Below, piece by piece: positions 47,263 through 59,709 of a stretch of DNA of 64,000 bases. How positions within the stretch are numbered: the stretch's first letter is position 1; each line of letters opens with the position of its first letter. Below the pieces are notes generated by a model, which worked only from the letters and a program-made list of their open reading frames with translations, ran no database searches and was not told the DNA's origin. The position numbers were made by a program, and so were the translations under genes. Source of the stretch: Arcuatula senhousia (taxonomy: Eukaryota > Mollusca > Bivalvia > Mytilida > Mytilidae); assembly GCA_963971305.1 (NCBI GenBank), contig OZ020307.1, forward strand, positions 8,941,501 through 9,005,500, written 5' to 3'.

Positions 47263-50067
47263 GAAAACGAATAGGTAACAGGCTTTTCACAGCTAGAAAA
47301 TACATGCGATCGGCACTTTATTGCCATTAAAAGATTGGTTATGTCAAGTCTGACTGCCTGTTACCTCACTTATACCAATAAAAAGTATTATAGTAGGGCC
47401 GATGTACGCTAGATCGAAAAGGAAACGAATAGGTATCAGGCTTTTCACAGTTAGAAGACACATGCGATCTTCATTTTATTGTCATGAAAAGACAGATTAT
47501 GTCAAGTGTGACTGCCAGTAACCTCATTTATCCCAATAAAAAGTTTGTAAGGAGGGCCGATATACACTAGTTTGGATAGGCAATATATAGGAATGGGTAT
47601 CAGGCTTTTCACAGCTAAAAGACACATCAGATTTGCACTTCATTGTTATGAAAAGATTAACCATGTCAAGTCTGATTGCCATTTACCCCATTTATCCCAT
47701 TTTTCCCAATAAAAAAGTCTTTAAGTAGGGCCAATATACGCTTGCTTGAATAGGCAACGAATGGGAAACGAATAGGTAACAGGCTTTTCACAGCTAAAAG
47801 ACACATGAGATCTGCACTTTATTGTCATGAAAAGATTAACCATGTCAAGTCTGACTGCCTGTTACCTCAGTTATCCCAATAAAAAGTATTTTAGTAGGGC
47901 CGATATACGCTAGTCCGAATAGGCAATGAATGGGAAACGAATTAGTAACAGGCTTTTCACAGCTGAAAGACACATGAGATCTGCACTTTAATGTCATGAA
48001 AAGATAGATTATGTCAAGTCTGACTGCTAGTAACCTCATTTATTCCAATAAAAGGTCTTTAAGTAGGGCCAATATACGCTAGTTCGAATAGGCAACGAAT
48101 GGGAAACGAATAGGTAACAAGCTTTTCACAGCTTAACGACGCATGATATCTGCACTTTATTGTCATGAAAAGATAGATTATGTCAAGTCTGACTGTCAGT
48201 AACCTCATTTTTCCTAATAAAAGGTATTTTAGTAGGGCCTCATCGCTAGTCCGATAAGGCAATGAATGGGAAACGAATAAGTAACAGGCTTTTCACAGCT
48301 GAAAGACACATGAGATCAACCCTTTATTGCTATGAAAATTATGTCAAGTCTCAGTTTTAACCTCATTTATCCTAATAATCAATCTATTGGTAGGGCAGAT
48401 TTTCTGTATTTCGAATAAGAAACGAATGGAAAACGAATAGGTAACAGGCGTTTCACAGCTAGAAGACACATGAGATCTACATTTTATTGACATGAAAAGG
48501 TTAATTATGTCAAGTCTCAATGTCTGTAACCTCACTTATCGCAATAATTAATCTTTTGGTAGGGCAGATTGACGATATTGCGAATAGGAAACGAATAGGT
48601 AACAGGCGTTTCACAGCTAGAAGACACATGAGATCTACACTTTATTGACATGAAAAGGTGAATTATATCAAGTCTCATTGCCTCTAACCTCATTTATCCC
48701 AATAATTAATCTAATGGTAGGGCAAATTAACGCTATTTCGAATAGGTAACGAATGGGAAACGAATAGGTAACAAGCGTTTCAAAGCTAGAAGAAACATGA
48801 GACCTACACTTTATTGACATGAAAAGGTTAATTATATCAAGTCTCATTGCCTCTAACCTCATTTATCCCAATAATCAATCTATTGGTAGGGCAGATTTTC
48901 GGTATTTCGAATAAGAAACGAATGGGAAACGAATAGGTAACAGGCTTATCACAGCTAAAAGACACATGAGATCAACCCTTTATTGCTATGAAAAGGTTAA
49001 TTATGTCAAGTCTCATTGCCTCCAACCTCATTTATCCCAATAATCAATCTATTGGTAGGGCAGATTTTCGGTATTTCGAATAAGAAACGAATGGGAAACG
49101 AATAGGTAACAGGCTTTTCACAGCTAGAAGACATATGAGATCAATCCTTTATTGCTAGGAAAAGGTTAATTATGTCAAGTCTCATTGCCTGTAACCTCAC
49201 TTATCGCAATAATTAATCTTTTGGTAGGGCAGATTGACGATATTGCGAATAGGAAACGAATAGGTAACAGGCGTTTCACAGCTAGAAGACACATGAGATC
49301 TACACTTTATTGACATGAAAAGGTTAATTATGTCAAGTCTCATTGCCTGTAACCTCATTTATCCCAATAATCAATCTATTGGTAGGGCAGATTTTCGGTA
49401 TTTCGAATAAGAAACGAATGGGAAACGAATAGGTAACAGGCTTTTCACAGCTAGAAGACATATGAGATCAATCCTTTATTGCTATGAAAATGTTAATTAT
49501 GTCAAGTCTCATTGCCTGTAACCTCACTTATCGCAATAATTAATCTTTTGGTAGGGCAGATTGACGATATTGCGAATAGGAAACGAATAGGTAACAGGCG
49601 TTTCACAGCTAGAAGACACATGAGATCTACACTTTATTGACATGAAAAGGTTAATTATGTCAAGTCTCATTGCCTGTAACCTCATTTATCCCAATGATTA
49701 ATCTAATGGTAGGGCAAATTAACGCTATTTCGAATAGGTAACGAATGGGGAACGAATAGGTAACAAGCATTTCACAGCTAAAAGACACATGAGACCTACA
49801 CTATATTGACATGAAAAGGTGAATTATATCAAGTTTCATTCCCTGTAACCTCATTTATCGCAATAATTAATCTTTTGGTAGGGCAGATTGACGATATTGC
49901 GAATAGGAAACGAATAGGTAACAGGCGTTTCACAGCTAGAAGACACATGAGATCAACCCTTTATTGCTATGAAAAGGTTAATTATGTCAAGTCTCATTGC
50001 CTCTTACCTCATTTATCCCAATAATCAATCTATTGGTAGGGCAGATTTTCGGTATTTCGAATAAGAA
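47263..50067 (-). repeat. 169-bp satellite, left arm (~17 units)
   Basis: Minus-oriented units of about 158-179 bp, mostly 169. Landmarks on the plus strand: GGTAACAGGC(T/G)TTTCACAGC, GACACATGAGATC, TTTATTG(T/A)CATGAAAAG, TATGTCAAGTCT, CCTCATTTATCCCAATAA, GGTAGGGC and GAATGGGAAACGAATAGG. Two types occur. Type A (47.28-48.29 kb) has GGGCCGATATACGCTAG and GTCTGACTGCC. Type B (48.3-50.07 kb) has GGGCAGATT and GTCTCATTGCC. Short frames of 64 codons recur and are non-coding by-products. Confidence 0.93.
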
Positions 50068-53000
50068 AGTGCAGATCGAATGTGTCGTTTAGCTATGAAA
50101 AGCCTGTTACCTATTCGTTTCCCATTCGTTGCCTATTCGAACTAGCGAATATCGGCCTTACTAAAAGACTTTTTATTGGGATAAATGTGGCTACTGGCAG
50201 TCAGACTTGACATAATCAATCTTTTCATGACAATGAAGCGCAGATTGCATGTGTCTTCTAACTGTGAATAGCCTGTTACCTATTCGTTTTCCATTCGTTG
50301 CCTATTCGAACTAGCGTATATCGGCCCTAATAAAAGACTTTTTATTGGGATAAAAGAGGCTACTGTCAGTCAGACTTGACATAATTTATCTTTTCATGAC
50401 ATTAAAGTGCAGATCTCATGTGTCGTTAAGCTATGAAAAGCTTGTTACATATTCGTTTCCCATTCGTTGCCTATTCGAACTAGCGTATATCGGCCCTACT
50501 AAAAGACTTTTTATTTCGATAAATGAGGTTACTGGCGGTTACACTTGACGTAATCAATCTTTTCATGACAATATAGTGCAGATTGCATGTGTCTTCTAAC
50601 TGTGAATAACCTGTTACCTATTCGTTTCCCATTCGTTACCTATTCGCAATATCGTCAATCTGCCCTACCAAAAGATTAATCATTGGGATAAATGAGATTA
50701 CAGGCAATGAGACTTGATATAAATAACCTTTTCATGTCAATAAAGTGTAGATCTCATGTGTCTTCTAGCTGTGAAACGCCTGTTACCTATTCGTTTCTTA
50801 TTCGCAATATCGTCAATCTGCCTTACCAAAAGATTAATTATTTGGATAAATGAGGTTACAGGCAATGCAACTTGACATAAATAACCTTTTCATGTCAATA
50901 AAGTGTAGATCTCATGTGTCTTCTAGCTGTGAAACGCCTGTTACCTATTCGTTTCTTATTCGCAATATCGTCAATCTGCCCTACCAAAAGATTAATTATT
51001 TGGATAAATGAGGTTACAGGCAATGCAACTTGACATAATAAACCTTTTCAAAGCAATAAAGGGTTGATCTCATGTGTCTTTTAGCTGTGAAAAGCCTGTT
51101 ACCTATTCGTTTCCCATTCGTTTGTTATTCGAAATACCGAAAATCTGCCCTACCAATAGATTGATTATTGGGATAAATGAGGTAAGAGGCAATGAGACTT
51201 GATGTAATTAACCTTTTCATGTCAATATAGTGTAGTTCTCATGTGTCTTATAGCTGTGAAACGCTTGTTACCTATTCGTTTCCCATTCGTTACCTATTCG
51301 AAATAGCGTTAATTTGCCCTACCATTAGATTAGATATTGGGACAAATGAGGTTAGAGGCAATGAGACTTGATATAATTCACCTTTTCATGTCAATAAAGT
51401 GTAGGTCTCATGTGTATTTTAGCTGTGAAATGCTTGTTACCTGTTCGTTTCCCATTCGTTACCTATTCGAAATAGCGTTAATTTGCCCTACCATAAGATT
51501 AATTATTGCGATAAGTGAGGTTACAGGCCATGAGACTTGACATAATTAACCTTTTCATAGCAATAAAGGATTGATCTCATATGTCTTCTAGCTGTGAAAA
51601 GCCTGTTACCTATTCGTTTCCCATTCGTTTCTTATTCGAAATACCGAAAATCTGCCCTACCAATAGATTGATAATTGGGATAAATGAGGTAAGAGGCAAT
51701 GAGACTTGATGTAATTAACCTTTTCATGTCAATAAAGTGTAGGTCTCATGTGTCTTCTAGCTTTGAAACGCTTGTTACCTATTCGTTTCCCATTCGTTAC
51801 CTATTCGAAATAGCGTTAATTTGCCCTACCATTAGATTAGATATTGGGATAAATGAGGTTAGAGGCAATGAGACTTGATATAATTCACCTTTTCATGTCA
51901 ATAAAGTGTAGGTCTCATGTGTATTTTAGCTGTGAAATGCTTGTTACCTGTTCGTTTCCCATTCGTTACCTATTCGAAATAGCGTTAATTTGCCCTACCA
52001 TAAGATTAATTATTGCGATAAGTGAGGTTACAGGCCATGAGACTTGACATAATTAACCTTTTCATAGCAATAAAGGATTGATCTCATATGTCTTCTAGCT
52101 GTGAAAAGCCTGTTACCTATTCGTTTCCCATTCGTTTCTTATTCGAAATACCGAAAATCTGCCCTACCAATAGATTGATTATTGGGATAAATGAGGTAAG
52201 AGGCAATGAGACTTGATGTAATTAACCTTTTCATGTCAATAAAGTGTAGGTCTCATGTGTCTTCTAGCTTTGAAACGCTTGTTACCTATTCGTTTCCCAT
52301 TCGTTACCTATTCGAAATAGCGTTAATTTGCCCTACCATTAGATTAGATATTGGGATAAATGAGGTTAGAGGCAATGAGACTTGATATAATTCACCTTTT
52401 CATGTCAATAAAGTGTAGGTCTCATGTGTATTTTAGCTGTGAAATGCTTGTTACCTGTTCGTTTCCCATTCGTTACCTATTCGAAATAGCGTTAATTTGC
52501 CCTACCATAAGATTAATTATTGCGATAAGTGAGGTTACAGGCCATGAGACTTGACATAATTAACCTTTTCATAGCAATAAAGGATTGATCTCATATGTCT
52601 TCTAGCTGTGAAAAGCCTGTTACCTATTTGTTTCCCATTCGTTTCTTATTCGAAATACCGAAAATCTGCCCTACCAATAGATTGATTATTGGGATAAATG
52701 AGGTAAGAGGCAATGAGACTTGATATAATTAACCTTTTCATGTCAATAAAGTGTAGGTCTCATGTGTCTTCTAGCTTTGAAACGCTTGTTACCTATTCGT
52801 TTCCCATTCGTTACCTATTCGAAATAGCGTTAATTTGCCCTACCATTAGATTAATTATTGGGATAAATGAGGTTACAGTTAATGAGACTTGATATAATTC
52901 ACCTTTTCATGTCAATAAAGTGTAGGTCTCATGTGTCCCTTAGCTGTGAAATGCTTGTTACCTATTCGTTTCCCATTCGTTACCTATTCGAAATAGCGTT

Positions 53001-56000
53001 AATGTGCCCTACCATTAGATTAATCATTGGGATAAATGAGGTTACAGGCAATGAGACTTGACATAATTAACCTTTTCATGTCAATAAAGTGAAGATCTCA
53101 TGTGTCTTCTAGCTGTGAAACGCCTGTTACCTATTCGTTTCCTATTCGCAATATCGTCAATCTGCCCTACCAAAAGATTAATTATTGCGATAAGTGAGGT
53201 TACAGGCAATGAGACTTGACATAATTAACCTTTTCATAGCAATAAAGAGTTGATCTCATGTGTCTTTTAGCTGTGATAAGCCTGTTACCTATTCGTTTCC
53301 CATTCGTTTCTTATTCGAAATACCGAAAATCTGCCCTACCAATAGATTGATTATTGGGATAAATGAGGTTAGAGGCAATGAGACTTGATATAATTAACCT
53401 TTTCATGTCAATAAAGTGTAGGTCTCATGTGTCTTCTAGCTGTGAAACGCTTGTTACCTATTCGTTTCCCGTTCGTTACCTATTCGAAATAGCGTTAATT
53501 TAATGCCCTACCATTAGATTAATCATTGGGATAAATGAGGTTACAGGCAATGAGACTTGACATAATTCACCTTTTCATGTCAATAAAGTGTAGATCTCAT
53601 GTGTCTTCTAGCTGTGAAACGCCTGTTACCTATTCGTTTCCTATTCGCAATATCGTCAATCTGCCCTACCAATAGATTGATTATTGGGATAAATGAAGTT
53701 AAAGGCAATGAGACTTGATATAATTAACCTTTTCATGTCAATAAAGTGTAGGTCTCATGTGTCTTCTAGCTTTGAAACGCTTGTTACCTATTCGTTTCCC
53801 ATTCGTTACCTATTCGAAATAGCGTTAATTTGCCCTACCATTAGATTAATTATTGGGATAAATGAGGTTACAGTTAATGAGACTTGATATAATTCACCTT
53901 TTCATGTCAATAAAGTGTAGGTCTCATGTGTCCCTTAGCTGTGAAATGCTTGTTACCTATTCGTTTCCCATTCGTTACCTATTCGAAATAGCGTTAATGT
54001 GCCCTACCATTAGATTAATCATTGGGATAAATGAGGTTACAGGCAATGAGACTTGACATAATTCACCTTTTCATGTCAATAAAGTGTAGGTCTCATGTGT
54101 ATTTTAGCTGTGAAATGCTTGTTACCTGTTCGTTTCCCATTCGTTACCTATTCGAAATAGCGTTAATTTGCCCTACCATAAGATTAATTATTGCGATAAG
54201 TGAGGTTACAGGCCATGAGACTTGACATAATTAACCTTTTCATAGCAATAAAGGATTGATCTCATATGTCTTCTAGCTGTGAAAAGCCTGTTACCTATTC
54301 GTTTCCCATTCGTTTCTTATTCGAAATACCGAAAATCTGCCCTACCAATAGATTGATTATTGGGATAAATGAGGTAAGAGGCAATGAGACTTGATGTAAT
54401 TAACCTTTTCATGTCAATAAAGTGTAGGTCTCATGTGTCTTCTAGCTTTGAAACGCTTGTTACCTATTCGTTTCCCATTCGTTACCTATTCGAAATAGCG
54501 TTAATTTGCCCTACCATTAGATTAGATATTGGGATAAATGAGGTTAGAGGCAATGAGACTTGATATAATTCACCTTTTCATGTCAATAAAGTGTAGGTCT
54601 CATGTGTATTTTAGCTGTGAAATGCTTGTTACCTGTTCGTTTCCCATTCGTTACCTATTCGAAATAGCGTTAATTTGCCCTACCATAAGATTAATTATTG
54701 CGATAAGTGAGGTTACAGGCCATGAGACTTGACATAATTAACCTTTTCATAGCAATAAAGTGAAGATCTCATGTGTCTTCTAGCTGTGAAACGCCTGTTA
54801 CCTATTCGTTTCCTATTCGCAATATCGTCAATCTGCCCTACCAAAAGATTAATTATTGCGATAAGTGAGGTTACAGACATTGAGACTTGACTTAATTAAC
54901 CTTTTCATGTCAATAAAGTGTAGATCTCATGTGTCTTCTAGCTGTGAAACGCCTGTTACCTATTCGTTTCCCATTCGTTTCTTATTCGAAATACAGAAAA
55001 TCTGCCCTACCAATAGATTGATTATTAGGATAAATGAGGTTAGAAACTGAGACTTGACATAATTTTCATAGCAATAAAGGGTTGATCTCATGTGTCTTTC
55101 AGCTGTGAAAAGCCTGTTACTTATTCGTTTCCCATTCATTGCCTTTTCGGACTTGCGATGAGGCCCTACTAAAATACTTTTTATTGGGATAACTGAGGTA
55201 ACAGGCAGTCAGACTTGACATGGTTAATCTTTACATGACAATAAAGTGCAGATATCATGTGTCTTTTAGCTGTTTAAAGCCTGTTACCTATTCGTTTCCC
55301 ATTCGTTGCCTATTCGAACTAGCGTATATTGGCCCTACTAAAATACCTTTTATTAGGAAAAATGAGGTTACTGACAGTCAGACTTGACATAATCTATCTT
55401 TTCATGACAATAAAGTGCAGATATCATGCGTCGTTTAGCTGTGAAAAGCTTGTTACCTATTCGTTTCCCATTCGTTGCCTATTCGAACTAGCGTATATTG
55501 GCCCTACTTAAAGACCTTTTATTGGGATAAATGAGGTTACTGGCAGTCAGACTTGACATAATCTATCTTTTCATGACATTAAAGTGCAGATCTCATGTGT
55601 CTTTCAGCTGTGAAAAGCCTGTTACTTATTCGTTTCCCATTCATTGCCTATTCGGACTAGCGTATATCGGCCCTACTAAAATCCTTTTTATTGGGATAAC
55701 TGAGGTAACAGGCAGTCAGACTTGACATGGTTAATCTTTTCATGACAATAAAGTGCAGATCTCATGTGTCTTTTAGCTGTGAAAAGCCTGTTACCTATTC
55801 GTTTCCCATTCGTTGCCTATTCAAGCAAGCGTATATTGGCCCTACTTAAAGACTTTTTTATTGGGAAAAATGGGATAAATGGGGTAAATGGCAATCAGAC
55901 TTGACATGGTTAATCTTTTCATAACAATGAAGTGCAAATCTGATGTGTCTTTTAGCTGTGAAAAGCCTGATACCCATTCCTATATATTGCCTATCCAAAC

Positions 56001-56290
56001 TAGTGTATATCGGCCCTCCTTACAAACTTTTTATTGGGATAAATGAGGTTACTGGCAGTCACACTTGACATAATCTGTCTTTTCATGACAATAAAATGAA
56101 GATCGCATGTGTCTTCTAACTGTGAAAAGCCTGATACCTATTCGTTTCCTTTTCGATCTAGCGTACATCGGCCCTACTATAATACTTTTTATTGGTATAA
56201 GTGAGGTAACAGGCAGTCAGACTTGACATAACCAATCTTTTAATGGCAATAAAGTGCCGATCGCATGTATTTTCTAGCTGTGAAAAGCCT
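50068..56290 (+). repeat. 169-bp satellite, right arm (~37 units)
   Basis: Same satellite in the opposite orientation. Order from the centre: type A (50.07-50.6 kb), type B (50.6-55.1 kb), type A (55.1-56.29 kb). The outer A and adjoining B units are collinear with the left arm. The inner A block and much of the B block have no collinear partner on the left, so the right arm is about 3.4 kb longer. Confidence 0.92.
51339..52870 (+). repeat. 507-bp higher-order repeat (3 x 169 bp)
   Basis: Three consecutive 507-bp blocks, starting near 51339, 51846 and 52353, are nearly identical, while the three units inside each block differ. The same trimer reappears at about 54024-54530 and partly again from 54531. 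A further segment of at least 370 bp at 52690-53060 recurs 995 bp downstream at 53685-54055. Confidence 0.88.
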
Positions 56291-56307
56291 GTTACCTATT
56301 CGTTTTC

Positions 56308-56659
56308 CATTCGTTGAACGAATAAGTAGCGAATAGGGAATAGGGAATAAGTAACGAATATGGAATAGGGAATAAGTAACGAATAAGTAACGAATAGGGA
56401 ATAGGGAATAAGTAACGAATAGGTAACGAATAGGGAATAGGGAATAAGTAACGAATAGGTAACGAATAGGGAATAGGGAATAAGTAACGAATAGGTAACG
56501 AATAGGGAATAGGGAATAAGTAACGAATAGGTAACGAATAGGGAATAGGGAATAAGTAACGAATAGGTAACGAATAGGGAATAGGGAATAAGTAACGAAT
56601 AGGTAACGAATAGGGAATAGGGAATAAGTAACGAATAGGGAATAAGGAATAAGTAACCA
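56308..56659 (-). repeat. 36-bp minisatellite, right terminus
   Basis: Exact inverted counterpart of the left terminal array, with the same number and order of units as far as I can read, including the variant unit next to the satellite junction (CATATTCG). Confidence 0.93.
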
Positions 56660-56672
56660 ACTTGACGTCCAT

Positions 56673-56681
56673 ACAAATAGA
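56673..56681 (+). repeat. Target-site duplication, right
   Basis: ACAAATAGA directly after the element's last base, matching 46889-46897. Confidence 0.9.
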
Positions 56682-57699
56682 AATGTAACTTTACAAAACA
56701 TGCATTAATACATGTTGAAAAAAAAATAATTATAATTGTTATGATTTATTATTATTTTCTATTGCAGTATACATCCCCATGAAAGTATAGCTTATAAGTT
56801 TCGGTCATAAGAGTATTTTGATTTTGCTTATTAACAAGCGGGTGTCAAAGGAACGCATTGCTAATCTGGTTGATGTAATAATTACCATTAAGGTTCTCTG
56901 AAAAAGACCAAACAAACAACGACACAGAATCTCTTGAAGACGGCATAGGCTACTTATTTCTTGCAATTTGGAAGCACACATCAATATTTGAAATAAATAA
57001 GAAATTAACCATATTTTGTATCCATATTTCATATTTGATGTATAAGCAAGATTCGTTTTATAGCCAAATTAATTTCGAACATTTAGACTTTCGCTAAATT
57101 AGTAATTTTACCATAGACATATTTGTGCTACTTACCGGCTCTTCCAAAAAGAACAAAAATAGCTATTATTTCATTAATATGTTGAATCGTATAAAAACGA
57201 TATATTTTTGTCTTTAGAAACATTCCTATGCATAATCACGGAACATTTGGTTCATTATTGAAGTATTAAATCAAAAAATATATGTTAAAAATTATGTTGA
57301 ATTTCTTATGTTTGTTCATTGTATTTATTTGTTTATATCAACATAAATGAAATAATATTTTCTTAATTAAATTGGATTAATAAAGGAACATTTTTACTGA
57401 TAACATTTCTGATTTGTTGTTTCGTGCACATAGCAGCATCTAGAGCCGCTCACCCTTTTTGAATCACGTTAGGTACACTCTCTGTGTTTTATGTTATGTT
57501 ATGCAATTCGTGTTTGAATATCATCCTAGTACTGCTTTATTCTTTGCATTTTCGGATTTACGATATTTGAATGGCCCTTTGATAGCCTATTGTTTCTATC
57601 CTATTTGTGACTGGACAGGCCAATTCACTCGAAAAATAGATATCATTGAGATGGCACATCTCTTTGGGCTCCGCTATAGTTCACATCTAAGGCAAATTG
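56682..57699. other. Unique AT-rich region
   Basis: No gene recognised. An 85-codon frame at 57459-57716 has no known motif and runs into the next repeat. Confidence 0.4.
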
Positions 57700-58380
57700 C
57701 ATACACCGTATGGTAATATAGGATAAAGCTGTATAGCGAATATCAGACCTCTATCTCATGTAGTTGCTTGGTTGGCAAATTGTGGCGAAAATTCTTCATG
57801 TCCATTATGCGTAAAGTCTAAGTATTTGGTAAGCAGGAAGTAGATAAACTAAGAGCATAAAATTGGTATACACCATATGGTACTAAATAATAAAGCTGTA
57901 TACAAAATATCAGACCTCTATCTCATGAAGTTGCTTGGCTAATTTTTACGGAAATTTTGCATGGATGTCCATTATGTGTAAAAACCCAAGTAATCGGTAA
58001 AAAGGAAGTAGATAACCTAGAAGCATAAAATCTGTATACACCATACGGTACTATATATAGGATAAAGCTGTGTTCAAAATATCAGACCTCTATTTCATGT
58101 ACAATGTATTTGCTTGGCAAATTGTGACGGAAATTTTGCATGGATGTTCATTTATTATGTGTAAAAACCCAAGTAATCGGTAAGCAGGAAGAAGATAACC
58201 TAGGAGCATAAAATCGGTATACACCATATGACACTATAGGATAAAGCTATTTGCAAAATATCAGATCTCTACGTAAAGTACCGGTACTTACTCAAGAACT
58301 GTGACGGACATTTTGTTACGGACGAACGGACAAGGGTTAAACAGTATACCCCCTCTTCTTCGAAGCGGGGGTATAATGAG
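57700..58380 (+). repeat. ~170-bp tandem repeat, four units
   Basis: ACACC(A/G)TATGG-type starts at 57703, 57870, 58040 and 58221. Shared landmarks are AGGATAAAGCTGT, ATATCAGACCTCTAT, TTGCTTGG, GTGTAAAAACCCAAGTAATC and GGTAAGCAGGAAGTAGATAA. The last unit is degraded and ends in a hairpin, TATACCCCC paired with GGGGGTATA, at 58345-58375, a terminal structure I associate with common mollusc repeats. Confidence 0.85.
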
Positions 58381-58632
58381 CGAAATCTAACAAAATGTAA
58401 ACTAGGTCTGTGCCTCGTCAAGGTAGACTCACCTACCAAAAATTAGTTCATCGCCTGGAAGGGTTTAGAACAGGCGGAGAACTGAAATTTCATTTAATAT
58501 TTTATAAATAAAAGTAAAAATTCGTGAGCCGCAAAAACGTATACTTGATCAGGAACTAATTACGATAGACTAAACATACCAAAATCAGTTCATTTAGAAA
58601 AAAATAGTGGAAAACTTAAATTTCAGCCAATT

Positions 58633-58730
58633 TTCAAATTTCAAAGGGCCATAACTCACATACAAGTTTGTGGACCGAAGCGAAAGGTATACTTGATCAG
58701 AAACTTATCATACTTGAATCACATACAAAA
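58633..58730 (+). repeat. Perfect inverted duplication, left copy (98 bp)
   Basis: Includes AAAGGGCCATAACTCACATA, TGTGGACCGAAGCG and TACTTGATCAG. It is identical in reverse complement to 59710-59807. The surrounding sequence (58400-58860) looks like part of a larger mollusc dispersed repeat, with a diverged internal repeat of the TATACTTGATCAG segment at about 58540. Confidence 0.88.
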
Positions 58731-59709
58731 TATCAGCCTAATATCCGCAAGCATATGGAAAAAAGTGAGGAAACTGATTTCGATATACGGACGGAAGGAC
58801 GATTACTTTACGGCGACTGCCACTCTGGCGGAGCCTTAATAAAAAAGACATATAACCTTATGAAATAATTGTCGACACTTTCCAGAGTTGCAAGGTGTTT
58901 GAAAAGTTCAGTTTATGATCAGTGAACTTTCCAATATTTTGACTCAAATGCTTGGCATTTGGTTTACAACCTGTTTAGAAAATTTATTATAAAAATGTTT
59001 GATATCAGAATAAGTTGAGACAAAAAATTCTGAGCAAGGTGGCCACGACCGGGAGATAACTTTTTATATGTGTCACATTGGAATTTATGGCTGTCAACTG
59101 TATTCTTATTCAAAGAGTCTTTTTACTGTATTTTTTTCCGAAGTATTATATCTTTAAAAATCAAAACTTTTTCTTCAGTTTTTATTGTGAAGAATACATT
59201 TTTTTATACTCCAATAACTCAAAGATGAAAGAAGCTAGATCATTTATTAAAAAATATCACCAAGTAGATGTTGCGAATTTCAATTGCTTTGACATGTCTT
59301 TGCCTTGTTTTCTTGGAAATAAGAGATTGATCATCAAAGTTCGGTATAATTTTGTTGTTATCTTTGTGGTCCACGTTGTAAAGGAATAATTTCTAAATAA
59401 AAAAAAAATATATATATATTCTAAATATCTAAAAGAAGATATAATAAAATCGGAGAATAACAAAACAGTCGGGCGATAAGGTGTTAATACTGGGAGAATC
59501 TTTCCACAAAGGAATTTTCAAGCACTTTAGGAGGGCGTACATCATTGAAATATAGAAAGTTAAACAAGGCCGGAGGTGAACACGACGGGCCTGATAAAAT
59601 GAACATGAAATGATGTGAAAAAAAAATACATACAGGTTTTTACTATATAAATCATTCAATTTACTTATTATATATTATCAAATATAGAAGTCAAAAGTCA
59701 AAAGTCCTT
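58731..59709. other. Sequence between the inverted copies
   Basis: Contains the end of the left repeat (to about 58860) and AT-rich unique sequence. A 103-codon frame at 59078-59389 has no recognised motif. A short piece of the GC-richer dispersed repeat lies near 59592-59620. No gene recognised. Confidence 0.45.

Larger units (their letters stand above)
46898..56672. mobile_element. Satellite-built Foldback-like element (9,775 bp)
   Basis: The ends are inverted copies: ATGGACGTCAAGTTGG at 46898 and its reverse complement ending at 56672, exactly flanked by the 9-bp direct repeat ACAAATAGA. From each end inward come a 36-bp minisatellite (~350 bp), then ~169-bp satellite units. All units left of about 50068 are in one orientation and all to the right in the other, with no unique spacer. 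The collinear inverted arm is about 1.75-1.9 kb and near-identical, apart from one unit missing on the left. The terminal ~380 bp appear identical. No transposase or other coding sequence is present. Drosophila FB elements have long inverted repeats built of short tandem repeats and a 9-bp target duplication; Mutator-like elements also make 9-bp duplications. The classification is inference from these features. Confidence 0.85.

Noticed and set aside
46800..47330. Long open frame of 176 codons (and its partners at 56240-56701 and 56292-56672)
   Set aside because: It is read-through of the 36-bp minisatellite. All three forward frames stay open because 36 is a multiple of three, and the peptide is a 12-residue repeat with no start context or flanking gene.
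47845..55725. Many similar 60-67 codon frames, as if a small gene family
   Set aside because: They are the same stretch of the 169-bp satellite. They overlap, occur on opposite strands in the two arms, and vary with no sign of protein-level conservation.
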